A stretch of DNA of 64,000 bases. It comes from Desulfobacterales bacterium (lineage in GTDB: Bacteria > Desulfobacterota > Desulfobacteria > Desulfobacterales > JAHDSC01). Shown here piece by piece: positions 54,822 through 63,605 of the stretch; the stretch's first letter is position 1; each line of letters begins with the position of its first letter. The notes below the pieces were generated by a model, which saw only the letters and a list, made by a program, of their open reading frames with translations, ran no database searches and had not been told where the DNA came from. A program made the translations under genes and the position numbers. The stretch covers positions 37,593 to 101,592 of the forward strand of contig JAHDSC010000018.1 of the NCBI GenBank assembly GCA_018432925.1, read 5' to 3'.

Positions 54822-55892
54822 ATGAATAAAGGAAAAAGATATTTCCATACGGCTGAGATCGCCTTGTGGATCGCTTTCGTCCTGCTTGGACTCTCACCGG
54901 TTGCCGCCCCGGTTTTATGTTACGAAAAAGCCGTGGTTGACCGCACCGGAGCAAGGGTTTGTCTTCCCCCCGCTATCGAAAGAATCATTGTAACATGCTA
55001 CGGCGGCGCAAGTCATGAAATCGCACTGTTGGGCGGAGCGGATAAAATTGTTGCACAACCTTCCGTGGAAAAGTTTCCACAGTTTCTGAAAATCTATCAA
55101 GGTCTTGCAAACCTACCGGATGCCGGCTCATTCAATAATATCAACCTTGAGCAGATCATGTCGCTGTCGCCGGATATCGTATTTGCAAGCGTTACCTCAA
55201 CCCAGGGAAACCGAAGAATCAGGGAATTGGGTATTCCCGTTGCCGTCGTCGGTACCGGCCGGACCGATATCGACAGCCTGCTGAAGGAATTCCATATGGT
55301 GGGTCAAATTCTGGGAACCGAAAAACAGGCCGCCGATCTGGTTTGCTATTGGGAAAAGAAATTATCTCAAATTCACGAAAGAACAGCGTCCATCCCGGGT
55401 TTGAAAAAAAAGAAAGTTTTTTACACCTCTTCGGGTACCCATTTCGGAACGGATGGAAGCCTTTCGTGGGGACATCATTTTATCGAAGCAAGCGGCGGGA
55501 TCAATGTCGCCAAAGATTTAAATCATGGGGGCGGTGTCACACCGGAGCAGCTTTTGGTCTGGAACCCCGATGTCATCATCAGCTCTACAAACAAGAGCAA
55601 CGGTGCTTCGGCGGATGATATCCAGAACAATCCGAAGTTCAGGAATGTCAAGGCGGTAACAAATAATGCCATCTATCCATGTCCGATCGGAACGTTTTGG
55701 TGGGACCGCCCGTCGCCGGAGGCGATTCTCGGCATCCTGTGGCTGGCCGGAACCCTTTATCCGGATGCCATGAAAGGCATCGATATTCAAGCGGAGACCA
55801 TGCTTTTTTATTCCCGTTTTTATCACTACAAACTGACGGAGAAGGAATACAACGCTTTTTTCAAAAAAAGCGGTCAGGCAAAAAGGAAATAA
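54822..55892 (+). CDS. ABC-type metal-chelate binding protein (FecB/BtuF-like)
   Basis: 356 residues with an N-terminal hydrophobic signal segment (IALWIAFVLLGLSPVAAPVLC), whose Cys may or may not be a lipobox. The helical-backbone metal-receptor fold is recognisable: AVVDRTGARVCLPPAIERII, LSPDIVFASVTSTQGNRRI, GGGVTPEQLLVWNPDVII and PSPEAILGILWLAGTLYPDA. It would carry a chelate through the periplasm to the FecCD-type permease downstream. It is one of three proteins with this fold in the operon, one of which is fused to radical SAM. Confidence 0.92.
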   Translation: MNKGKRYFHTAEIALWIAFVLLGLSPVAAPVLCYEKAVVDRTGARVCLPPAIERIIVTCYGGASHEIALLGGADKIVAQPSVEKFPQFLKIYQGLANLPDAGSFNNINLEQIMSLSPDIVFASVTSTQGNRRIRELGIPVAVVGTGRTDIDSLLKEFHMVGQILGTEKQAADLVCYWEKKLSQIHERTASIPGLKKKKVFYTSSGTHFGTDGSLSWGHHFIEASGGINVAKDLNHGGGVTPEQLLVWNPDVIISSTNKSNGASADDIQNNPKFRNVKAVTNNAIYPCPIGTFWWDRPSPEAILGILWLAGTLYPDAMKGIDIQAETMLFYSRFYHYKLTEKEYNAFFKKSGQAKRK

Positions 55893-55895
55893 AAA

Positions 55896-57686
55896 ATGGG
55901 GCCCATGAATTGTTCGATCTGTGAATTGCGCTGCCGGATTTCTGAAGGCCGGACAGGTGTCTGCGGACTTTATGAATTAAAAGAAAACCAAATTGTGGAG
56001 CGGTTTGCCGACCGTTACTTGGTTGCCTGCCCCATTTCCATTGAAACCATGCCCATTCTTCATTTTCATCCGGGTGCCAAATTTTTTCAAATCAGTACGA
56101 CGGGGTGCAATTTCAACTGTCCGGGTTGTATTTCCACGGTTCTCGTGCGGGAGATGTTCCACGACAGCCGGATCCTTCAACATCTTACCGCGGAGCAGAT
56201 CATCAACAAAACCCGTGAAAACCGGTGCGAGGGGATCGTTTTCCTGATGAACGATCCGTTGGCGGCGTTTCCCCGCTTTATAAAAATTGCAAAACTGGCC
56301 CACGCCGAAGGTCTGAAGATCGGATGTTCTTCCAACGCCTATTTTACACCGGAATCGTTGATGCAACTGCTCCCATACCTGGATTTTATCAATATCGGTA
56401 TGAAGGGTTTTTCCGACCGGGCCTACCAGGCCTGCGGCGCACCGACGATCCGACCGGTGCTCTGGAATCTGAAAACCCTCCATGGATCTGGCGTTCATGT
56501 CGAGATTTCCTGTATTCTCACCCGCGAAAATCAATCCGAATTGATGGATCTGGCTCAGTATCTCTCCGGTATTTCTCGGAGAATCCCTCTTCAGGTAATG
56601 CGCTTTCTTCCTTTTGAAGCAGCGGCCATCTCTCAGGAACCCTCCATCCGTGAAGCGGAGAATTTCTGTCGGAAGCTGCGGCAGATACTCGACTTTGTTT
56701 ACCTGTTTAACACGCCGGGGAGTCTACTCCTTCATACCTATTGCCCCCGGTGCGGGGATGTCGCCCTGCGCCGTGATTTCTACGGTCCAATGGGTGCCAA
56801 GATCCGGATACCGAAAAACAGCGGTTTACGGGAAGATCGATGCCCGTCCTGCTCGTGCGTGCTGCCAATAGCCGGAACAACGGCTCCATCAAGCTACCAG
56901 GAGGGTGATTTCGAAGGAGGCTACCCATTTACCCGCGCCCTGGAAATGGTGGAAGCCATGCTCATCGCGATGGGGGTCACTCAAAAAAGCGCGGTAGTGC
57001 TCGCCTGGGAGGATCTATTTCAAGATGGGGGCCTGAAAAAACTACACCGAAACATTCAGCATCCCCGGACGTATATCGATGCGGTGCGCTATTTCGGCAA
57101 AAAGGCGGGTGTCGCCGATCGGGCCGAAGTCCTGGCCGATTATCTCGAAGACCGTCTGGCGCGCATCGAAGCCGCGGTGGCTTCGGTTGCCGACCGACCG
57201 CGGGTGTACTACGCCATGGGCAAGCCGCTATTTTATATCAACGGCGGACGATTGGAAAATCAACTGGTTGAAACGGCAGGTGGTATCAGCGTCAACCGCG
57301 AACTGTCCGCGGGCGGTCGTCCAGGCCGTACTTTGAACGTTTCCGATCTCAACCGGCTGAATCCGGAGGTGATATTTATCTCGGCGTTCATATCCAACCC
57401 GGTGGATGACTTCCTGGCCGAATGCCTGGAGCTTGGCGTACAGGCGGACGCGGTTAAACAAAAGCAAATTTTTGTTCACCCCGCTCCCGGATGGGATTTC
57501 GGGAGCCCGCGCTGGATTCTCGGCCTGATGTATATTGCATCGATCCTTCACCCCGACCGATGCAACTTTAATCTCATGGCCGAGGCCGATCGTTTTTATC
57601 GCAATTTTTACGGAACTCCTTTTGACCCGTTCGATACCAACCGTTCCTTCAGCAAACCCCATCGCTATTGGCGGTGGAAGGAATAA
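55896..57686 (+). CDS. Radical SAM protein fused to the C-terminal lobe of a metal-chelate binding protein
   Basis: 596 residues without a signal peptide. The N-terminal 370 residues resemble AmmeMemoRadiSam/PflA-like proteins: four cysteines (Cys6, Cys9, Cys13, Cys23) then the cluster motif GCNFNCPGC with Cys71, Cys75 and Cys78, and later CPRC/CPSC zinc-knuckle pairs. From about residue 415 the sequence is homologous to the downstream and upstream binding proteins: the backbone helix DRAEVLADYLEDRLARI, then AGGISVNRELSAGG, then a segment aligning with the W-D-x-P-S/P box and the YP/HPD end. Only the helix and second lobe are clear; the first lobe is absent or rewritten. The fold is normally periplasmic, but here it must be cytoplasmic. 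The reaction is unknown. Confidence 0.85.
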   Translation: MGPMNCSICELRCRISEGRTGVCGLYELKENQIVERFADRYLVACPISIETMPILHFHPGAKFFQISTTGCNFNCPGCISTVLVREMFHDSRILQHLTAEQIINKTRENRCEGIVFLMNDPLAAFPRFIKIAKLAHAEGLKIGCSSNAYFTPESLMQLLPYLDFINIGMKGFSDRAYQACGAPTIRPVLWNLKTLHGSGVHVEISCILTRENQSELMDLAQYLSGISRRIPLQVMRFLPFEAAAISQEPSIREAENFCRKLRQILDFVYLFNTPGSLLLHTYCPRCGDVALRRDFYGPMGAKIRIPKNSGLREDRCPSCSCVLPIAGTTAPSSYQEGDFEGGYPFTRALEMVEAMLIAMGVTQKSAVVLAWEDLFQDGGLKKLHRNIQHPRTYIDAVRYFGKKAGVADRAEVLADYLEDRLARIEAAVASVADRPRVYYAMGKPLFYINGGRLENQLVETAGGISVNRELSAGGRPGRTLNVSDLNRLNPEVIFISAFISNPVDDFLAECLELGVQADAVKQKQIFVHPAPGWDFGSPRWILGLMYIASILHPDRCNFNLMAEADRFYRNFYGTPFDPFDTNRSFSKPHRYWRWKE

Positions 57687-57698
57687 GAGGCTGATTTC

Positions 57699-58739
57699 AT
57701 GACAAAAAAAGTGGCAAACGGTTTTATTTCTGCACTGATCCTGTTGGCGGTCTGGTGCCTTCCCTCCGAAGCCAGGCAGATTACCGACATGGCCGGACGC
57801 CGGGTCGAAGTTCCGGACGTGATCCGCAAGGTGTATGGTACTTCGCCGCCGGCAACTTACATGGTTTACGCAATTGACCAGGGCATGGTGGCCGGGCTCA
57901 ATTCACCTCTCAATCGATCCGAAAAACGATACCTGAACCCTCGCATGCAAAAACTTCCGGTGATCGGCGGATGGTTCGGCCAGGGACGCACAGCCAATCT
58001 GGAGACCCTTCTACAGGTGCGGCCCGATATTGTTCTGGTATGGCTGCGGCAACAAATGTCAGCCGTCAACGAAAAGGCGGAACAGGCTATGAAGCCGCTT
58101 GGAATTCCGATGGTCCATATTGTTATCGATTCTTTATCCGACTATCCTGCCGCGTTTTGTTTTCTGGGGGAATTATTTAATCAGCAAGATCGGGCTCGGG
58201 CCCTTGGCCTCTATGCCGAACAGGCCCTTGAGGACGCGGCCGCGGTGCGGGCCGCCATTCCGGATGCCGATCGGGTATCGGTCTATTATGCCGAGGGCGC
58301 TGACGGTCTGAGCACGGAATGTCATACCTCGGTGCATGCCGAGCTGATTCCTTTGTGCGGTGGTGAAAACGTCCATCGGTGCATTGAAAACAACATCTAC
58401 GGGATGCAGAAATTATCCATGGAGCAGGTCCTGCGATACGATCCTCAGGTAATTGTTTTCCACGAGCCTCTGTTTTGCGAAAGGCTGGCCACGGATTCCA
58501 AATGGAAAAACATCTCCGCGGTCCGAAACGGGCGTGTCTACCGGATTCCACGCACGCCGTTCAACTGGTTTGACCGCCCACCCTCTTTCATGCGTCTGTT
58601 GGGGCTAAAATGGATGGCGAACCATCTCTATCCGAGTGCCTACCCGATTGATCTGGTCGCCGAAACCCAATGTTTCTACCAGCTGTTTTTAAATGTAACC
58701 CTGGATGAGGCGGCCGCCCGGAGGCTTCTTTACCCGTGA
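57699..58739 (+). CDS. ABC-type metal-chelate binding protein (second)
   Basis: 346 residues with a signal peptide (ISALILLAVWCLPSEA). The fold is the same helical-backbone metal receptor: QITDMAGRRVEVPDVIRKVY, NLETLLQVRPDIVLVWLRQ, then KLSMEQVLRYDPQVIVFHEP and NWFDRPPSFMRLLGLKWMAN. Its C-terminal lobe is closely related to the C-terminal part of the radical SAM fusion upstream. It is followed directly by the permease (overlap of 4 bp), so it is the likely partner of that transporter. Confidence 0.92.
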   Translation: MTKKVANGFISALILLAVWCLPSEARQITDMAGRRVEVPDVIRKVYGTSPPATYMVYAIDQGMVAGLNSPLNRSEKRYLNPRMQKLPVIGGWFGQGRTANLETLLQVRPDIVLVWLRQQMSAVNEKAEQAMKPLGIPMVHIVIDSLSDYPAAFCFLGELFNQQDRARALGLYAEQALEDAAAVRAAIPDADRVSVYYAEGADGLSTECHTSVHAELIPLCGGENVHRCIENNIYGMQKLSMEQVLRYDPQVIVFHEPLFCERLATDSKWKNISAVRNGRVYRIPRTPFNWFDRPPSFMRLLGLKWMANHLYPSAYPIDLVAETQCFYQLFLNVTLDEAAARRLLYP

Positions 58740-59749
58740 AAGGACCAATGATCATATCCATCATGCTGACGGTCCTGGGCATGACGGCGCTGATATCGTT
58801 ATGTTTGGGGCGATACCCGGTAACGCTCGGCGATCTGGCCGGTTTTGCCGGTCTGCAGATATCCGATGGGGCGGCCATGGACGACCGGCAGTACCATATC
58901 CTCAAGAATATCCTGATCGATATCCGTATGCCGCGTATCGCCGCCGCTATCCTGATCGGGGCGGCCCTTTCGGTTTCCGGCGTGGTTTTTCAGTCCATGT
59001 TCATCAATCCGCTGGTTTCACCTGGGATTCTGGGCGTTCTGGCCGGCGCCTCCTTCGGTGCCGCCTTGGGTATGATTCTGGCGAAAAACTGGTTGGTCGT
59101 TCAACTGGGAGCCTTTTCCTTCGGTTTGATCGCCGTGTTCGCGGCAGTGGCAATGTCCGCACTCGGTCGGGTAGACCGTCTTCTGATGCTGATTCTCGGC
59201 GGTATCATCAGCGGGGCCTTGTTTACTTCCCTGCTTTCGGTGGTCAAATATCTGGCCGATCCTTACGAGCAATTGCCGGCCATCGTCTACTGGCTCATGG
59301 GCGGCCTCTCGGCCGTCGACGGCAATACGGTTCTGGCCGCATCCGGTCCGATTATAACCGGCATCCTTGTCCTGCTTTTTCTTTCCGGCTATCTGAATGC
59401 CTTGAGCATGGGAGATGAAGAGGCCCGATCGTTAGGCCTTAATGTGAATTTTCTGCGGTTCCTTTTTATATTGATGGCCACCGTTATCAGCGCACTGACG
59501 GTGGTTATGGGCGGCATCATCGGCTGGGTGGGCCTGTTGATTCCGCACATCGCCCGCATGATCGTAGGACCGGACAACCGCATCCTGCTCCCGGCTTCCG
59601 CCCTCATCGGCGCAACCTATATGTTAATCGCCGATGATATCGCCCGCTTGCTGTTCAGCGTGGAGATTCCCATCGGTATATTAACCTCCCTGGTCGGTAT
59701 ACCCTTTTTCGCCTTCGTGCTTCGTAAAGCAAAGAAAGGATGGAACTGA
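58736..59749 (+). CDS. FecCD/BtuC-family ABC permease
   Basis: 337 residues, about ten membrane helices. Family motifs include RMPRIAAAILIGAALSVSGV near residue 63 and the GGIIGWVGLLIPHIARMIVG box near 260, the ATPase-contacting region. It begins at a GTG at 58736 overlapping the previous stop; an ATG at 58748 is an alternative. It forms the inner-membrane channel for siderophore, heme or cobalamin-type substrates. Its 3' end overlaps the ATPase gene. Confidence 0.94.
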   Translation: MKGPMIISIMLTVLGMTALISLCLGRYPVTLGDLAGFAGLQISDGAAMDDRQYHILKNILIDIRMPRIAAAILIGAALSVSGVVFQSMFINPLVSPGILGVLAGASFGAALGMILAKNWLVVQLGAFSFGLIAVFAAVAMSALGRVDRLLMLILGGIISGALFTSLLSVVKYLADPYEQLPAIVYWLMGGLSAVDGNTVLAASGPIITGILVLLFLSGYLNALSMGDEEARSLGLNVNFLRFLFILMATVISALTVVMGGIIGWVGLLIPHIARMIVGPDNRILLPASALIGATYMLIADDIARLLFSVEIPIGILTSLVGIPFFAFVLRKAKKGWN

Positions 59750-60603
59750 GAATGACTTTAATTGCCGTCGATCATGTCACCTATGGTTATTCGCACAAAC
59801 CGGTGCTTCGAAACATTTCGGTCTCCTTCGCGCCGGGCGAAATCGTCTCTTTGCTGGGACCCAACGGAAGCGGCAAAACGACCCTGCTGAAACTCTTGCT
59901 GGGGCTATACCGGCCGCAAAGCGGACAAGTGCTGCTGGAGGGTCGTGAGGTCTTCTCCATTCCGCCCAAGCAACTGGCCCGGCGCATCGCCTATGTGCCT
60001 CAAATGCACCGTCTTTCGTTTGGCTATCGGGTGCTGGACGTGGTGCTGATGGGCAGGATGCCCCACAAGCCGTTCTTCTTTCGATATGGCGAGATGGACC
60101 ATCAGGCCGCCCTGGGCGCCTTGGAACGTCTTTCTATCGCCCACCTCAAAGATCGGCCCTATACCGAGGTGAGCGGCGGCGAACGCCAACTGATTCTGAT
60201 TGCCCGCGCTCTGGTCCAGGGGGCCGACATTTTCATCATGGACGAACCGGTCAACGGCCTGGACTACGGCAACCAGATCCGTTTGCTTTCCCGTATCGCC
60301 GACCTGGCCCAAAGCGGATACACCTTTATCAAAACCACCCACTTCCCCGACCATGCCCTCTGGATTGCGGATCGGGTGGTGATGATCAAAGACGGACGGA
60401 TCATCGCGGACGGCCGAACGGCAGAGGTCGTCAACAAGACCAATCTCTACCGACTTTATAACACGCATGTCGATGTCCTCGGATTGAACGGCGGCGGCCG
60501 AATTTGCGTTCCCGATGCGTTACGACGGTTCGGCGGTCGTGTCGGCATGCGGGAATCGAGAACAAACGGCGGCATCCATAAGCTTGCTCAGGCATCCGGA
60601 TAA
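59740..60603 (+). CDS. ABC transporter ATP-binding protein (FecE/BtuD-type)
   Basis: 287 residues from an ATG at 59740, or 283 from 59752. Walker A is GPNGSGKTT, the signature SGGERQL, Walker B is IFIMDEPVNG, and the H-loop is KTTHFPD. It powers the FecCD-type permease. The C-terminal 35 residues (RRFGGRVGMRESRTNG) extend past the usual end. It overlaps the permease gene by about 10 bp. Confidence 0.95.
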   Translation: MELRMTLIAVDHVTYGYSHKPVLRNISVSFAPGEIVSLLGPNGSGKTTLLKLLLGLYRPQSGQVLLEGREVFSIPPKQLARRIAYVPQMHRLSFGYRVLDVVLMGRMPHKPFFFRYGEMDHQAALGALERLSIAHLKDRPYTEVSGGERQLILIARALVQGADIFIMDEPVNGLDYGNQIRLLSRIADLAQSGYTFIKTTHFPDHALWIADRVVMIKDGRIIADGRTAEVVNKTNLYRLYNTHVDVLGLNGGGRICVPDALRRFGGRVGMRESRTNGGIHKLAQASG

Positions 60604-60679
60604 AATAATCGGGCGGAATTCAGGCGAACCGTTTGAAATGCGTTACGGAATTGTTGTTAAACCAGAAGCGGAGATGATT

Positions 60680-61456
60680 ATGGATTGGTTGAGGCGTATG
60701 TTGCCGGTTTTTATCCTCCTGGCAGCGGTCAGCCCGTTACAGTGCCTGGCTGAAACTCATGCGGTGTCGGATCAGATCGAGAGGCCGGTCCGGGAAGCCA
60801 TTGACATACGTCAGAAAACCCAGAAACAACAAGAGCAGTGGCGGGACGAAAAGCAAAAACGCATGGCGCGCTATGAAAGCCTGGAACGGGAACAGGCCGA
60901 ACTCAAAGATCGCCGGGAGCGCCTCATGGAGCACAAGACCGCCTTGCAGCGGCGCATAGCGGCCAAAACCGGTCAACTGGAGCGGATACGGCAGATTTCA
61001 GAACAGATCGAGCCATATCTGCAAGAGGTAATGACCCGGTTGCTCGGGTTATACGAAAGCGACTTGCCGTTTTTATCCGACGAGCGGCGACGGCGTATCG
61101 ACAACCTGGCGCAGGTGATGACCGAACCCGATATAGCGGTGAGCGAAAAGATGCGAAAAACCATGGAGACCCTGATGGTTGAAGCCGAGTACGGGCATAC
61201 CATCGAGGTCTGCCGCGAAACCATCGACATCTCGGGGCAGGAAACCCTGGTGAACATTTTCCGATTGGGCCGGATTGCCCTTTTTTATCAAGGACTGGAT
61301 GGCCGGAACTGCGGATTTTATAATTCTGTCGAGGGGGCCTGGCAGCCCTTGCCCGATGGTTACGATGGTGCGATTCAGACCGCCATGGAGATCGGGACCA
61401 AAAGACGACCGGTGGAACTTTTGAGTCTGCCCATAGGGAGGCTCGGGGTCCAATGA
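60680..61456 (+). CDS. DUF3450 periplasmic coiled-coil protein
   Basis: 258 residues from the ATG at 60680, where GGAG lies 6 bp upstream; the open frame reaches further upstream but overlaps the ATPase. A signal peptide (MLPVFILLAAVSPLQCLA) is followed by a long coiled coil (RYESLEREQAELKDRRERLM) and a beta-rich end. DUF3450 proteins accompany TolQ/ExbB-ExbD modules and probably link them to the envelope. Its stop overlaps the next start as ATGA. Confidence 0.85.
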   Translation: MDWLRRMLPVFILLAAVSPLQCLAETHAVSDQIERPVREAIDIRQKTQKQQEQWRDEKQKRMARYESLEREQAELKDRRERLMEHKTALQRRIAAKTGQLERIRQISEQIEPYLQEVMTRLLGLYESDLPFLSDERRRRIDNLAQVMTEPDIAVSEKMRKTMETLMVEAEYGHTIEVCRETIDISGQETLVNIFRLGRIALFYQGLDGRNCGFYNSVEGAWQPLPDGYDGAIQTAMEIGTKRRPVELLSLPIGRLGVQ

Positions 61457-62898
61457 AACCGTTTTTTTTATTCTTACAGGCCGGCATCCTGCTGTTGTTT
61501 TTGAATTCTCCGCTGTACGGCCGGGATATGCGTGCGCTGCAACTTCAGGCGCAGCAGGCCAGACAAGCCCTTGCGCAGCAGGCGGAAGCCGATCGGCTGG
61601 CCGCGAAGGAGGAGGCCGCCCGGAGCCGGGACCAGATTCTCATCGACAGGGCGGCACTGGATCGATCCGTTGCCGAACTGCAAGCGAAAAATCGACAGTT
61701 GCATCAAGAGGTGGATGCACTCCATGCGCAAACCCATGAATTGGAAGAGAAAGAAAAGCTGTTGGCGCGACAGTTGACTGAATCCGACAGCGTGGTGCGC
61801 GAACTGGTCGGAGTGGTCCGAATCAACGCAAAGGATCTATGCGATTTGGTGAATGACAACCTGAAGACCGCTCTTACGGGTAATACAACGGATTTCCTGC
61901 AAAACATGGCGGATCAGGCGATCTTTCCCGGAATGTCGGAAATCCGCAGGATGGTCGATCTGATGTTCGACCAGATCGTTATGAGTGGCGAGGTTTCCCT
62001 TACCCAAGGTTCCATTATCGACCGGGCCGGCCGGCAAGCCGAGGCCGATATTCTGGCTGTGGGATGTTTTTCCGCTGCTTACCGTTCCGGGGATGAAGTC
62101 GGATTCCTGAACTATTCCGCGGCCGCCCGAAAGCTCTATGCGCTTTCCCGGCTTCCGTCCGGCCGCCAACAGAAACAGATTCGGAACTATCTGCAGGGAA
62201 AAGACGATGCCGTGCCGGTGGATGTTTCCCGCGGTGCCGCATTGCGGCAATTGACCCATACAATGAACCTGTGGCAGCAGATTCACAAAGGCGGCCCCCT
62301 CGTATGGCCGATTCTGGCCATCCTGGTTCTGGGCGGGGCGATTACGATCGAGCGGTTGGTATTTTTGCTGCGAAAACGGTTGGATGCCGACAAAATGATC
62401 CATCGGATCGGCACCCTGGCGGCCCGTCAGGATTGGGATTCCTGCCGAAAAGTATGTATTCCTTTAGCCGAAAAACCGGTGGCTCGAGTGGTTCAGGCAG
62501 GGCTTGCGTGCTGTCGTGCTCCCCGTCGGGAGATGGAAGATGTTTTGCAGGAAGCCATTCTCAGGGAGATACCCGCTCTGGAGCGTTTCCTGTCCACCCT
62601 CGGGATGCTGGCCGCTATCGCTCCTCTCCTGGGCCTGCTGGGTACGGTAACTGGGATGATCGATACCTTTCAGGTAATCACCCAGCACGGAACCGGCGAC
62701 CCGCGCATGATGTCCGGAGGGATCTCCATCGCACTGGTTACCACCATGCTGGGCTTGTCGGTGGCCATCCCCATCATGCTGGCCCATACCCTGCTCGGCC
62801 GTGCCGTGGACAACATCATCGGCCAGATGGAAGAAAAAGCCGTGGCCCTGGTGAACATCGTCCATAAAACGCGGGGAAACGATGATCGGCTGGATTGA
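61453..62898 (+). CDS. Large MotA/TolQ/ExbB-family protein with periplasmic coiled coil
   Basis: 481 residues. It begins with a signal-like segment (FFLFLQAGILLLFLNSPLYG) and a coiled coil (RQALAQQAEADRLAAKEEAA and further). The C-terminal 210 residues are a TolQ/ExbB domain with helices around VWPILAILVLGGAITIERLV, then the conserved AAIAPLLGLLGTVTGMIDTF block and SIALVTTMLGLSVAIPIMLA. It is the first channel-type subunit of the energy module. It overlaps the following smaller ExbB by 17 bp. Two such proteins in a row are normal for this type of TonB module. Confidence 0.9.
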   Translation: MKPFFLFLQAGILLLFLNSPLYGRDMRALQLQAQQARQALAQQAEADRLAAKEEAARSRDQILIDRAALDRSVAELQAKNRQLHQEVDALHAQTHELEEKEKLLARQLTESDSVVRELVGVVRINAKDLCDLVNDNLKTALTGNTTDFLQNMADQAIFPGMSEIRRMVDLMFDQIVMSGEVSLTQGSIIDRAGRQAEADILAVGCFSAAYRSGDEVGFLNYSAAARKLYALSRLPSGRQQKQIRNYLQGKDDAVPVDVSRGAALRQLTHTMNLWQQIHKGGPLVWPILAILVLGGAITIERLVFLLRKRLDADKMIHRIGTLAARQDWDSCRKVCIPLAEKPVARVVQAGLACCRAPRREMEDVLQEAILREIPALERFLSTLGMLAAIAPLLGLLGTVTGMIDTFQVITQHGTGDPRMMSGGISIALVTTMLGLSVAIPIMLAHTLLGRAVDNIIGQMEEKAVALVNIVHKTRGNDDRLD

Positions 62899-63508
62899 AG
62901 CCAACGCCGTTCGATTGGAAAGCTACCTGCGTACCGGAGGCGTGGTCATGATTCCGCTGGGAATCGTATGCCTGCTGATGTGGATGCTGATCGTGGATCG
63001 TGTATTTTTTTTCCGGCGTTTGCTGCGCAAGAATATGAGTTCCCAGACGGCCTGGGAGCATATCCGGGAGAATCGGCGGCCGGATCCGGAGCGGTATCGA
63101 GGTGCAATTGCATTACTGGTGGTTGAATTTCTCCGTCGCCGCGGCGACGATCATTCACTGGACGGCAACATCCTGGACGAAACGGTTCAAAATATCAACC
63201 GGCACCTGGTCGATTATCTGGCGGTGATCGGCGTATTGGCCGCCATCGCACCCCTGCTGGGACTGCTGGGCACGGTGACCGGCATGATGACGACTTTCGA
63301 CGTGCTGGCGGTTTTCGGCACCGGTAATGCCAAAGCCATGGCAAATGGAATTTCCGAGGCCTTGATCACCACCCAGACCGGCCTGCTGATCGCAATACCG
63401 GGACTTTACATGAAAGGTTTTCTGGATCGGAGGGCGCGCAACCTGCAACAGCATATTACTGCAGCGGGGTATCACCTCCGGAGGCATCTTCGGTTTGGCG
63501 ACCGGTGA
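62882..63508 (+). CDS. exbB: ExbB-type proton channel protein
   Basis: 208 residues with helices near the start (GVVMIPLGIVCLLMWMLIVD) and the core block AAIAPLLGLLGTVTGMMTTF, then EALITTQTGLLIAIPGLYMK. It is a short MotA/TolQ/ExbB member, and with ExbD it would convert proton flow into TonB movement. It lies between the large TolQ-like gene and the ExbD gene. Confidence 0.93.
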   Translation: MIGWIEANAVRLESYLRTGGVVMIPLGIVCLLMWMLIVDRVFFFRRLLRKNMSSQTAWEHIRENRRPDPERYRGAIALLVVEFLRRRGDDHSLDGNILDETVQNINRHLVDYLAVIGVLAAIAPLLGLLGTVTGMMTTFDVLAVFGTGNAKAMANGISEALITTQTGLLIAIPGLYMKGFLDRRARNLQQHITAAGYHLRRHLRFGDR

Positions 63509-63509
63509 C

Positions 63510-63605
63510 ATGGAGATGGAAAAATCGATGATCGCCTGGAAATACGGATCGGGTGGCGATGAACTTCAGGGAAAGGAGCGTTTCGGATATGATCCACATC
63601 CATAA
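63510..63605 (+). other. Possible 31-codon ORF between exbB and exbD
   Basis: An ATG at 63510, just after the exbB stop, opens a frame ending with a TAA at 63603-63605 that overlaps the start of exbD. The peptide begins MEMEKSMIAWKYGSGG. There is no strong ribosome-binding site before it and no family is recognised, so it may be chance. Confidence 0.2.
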
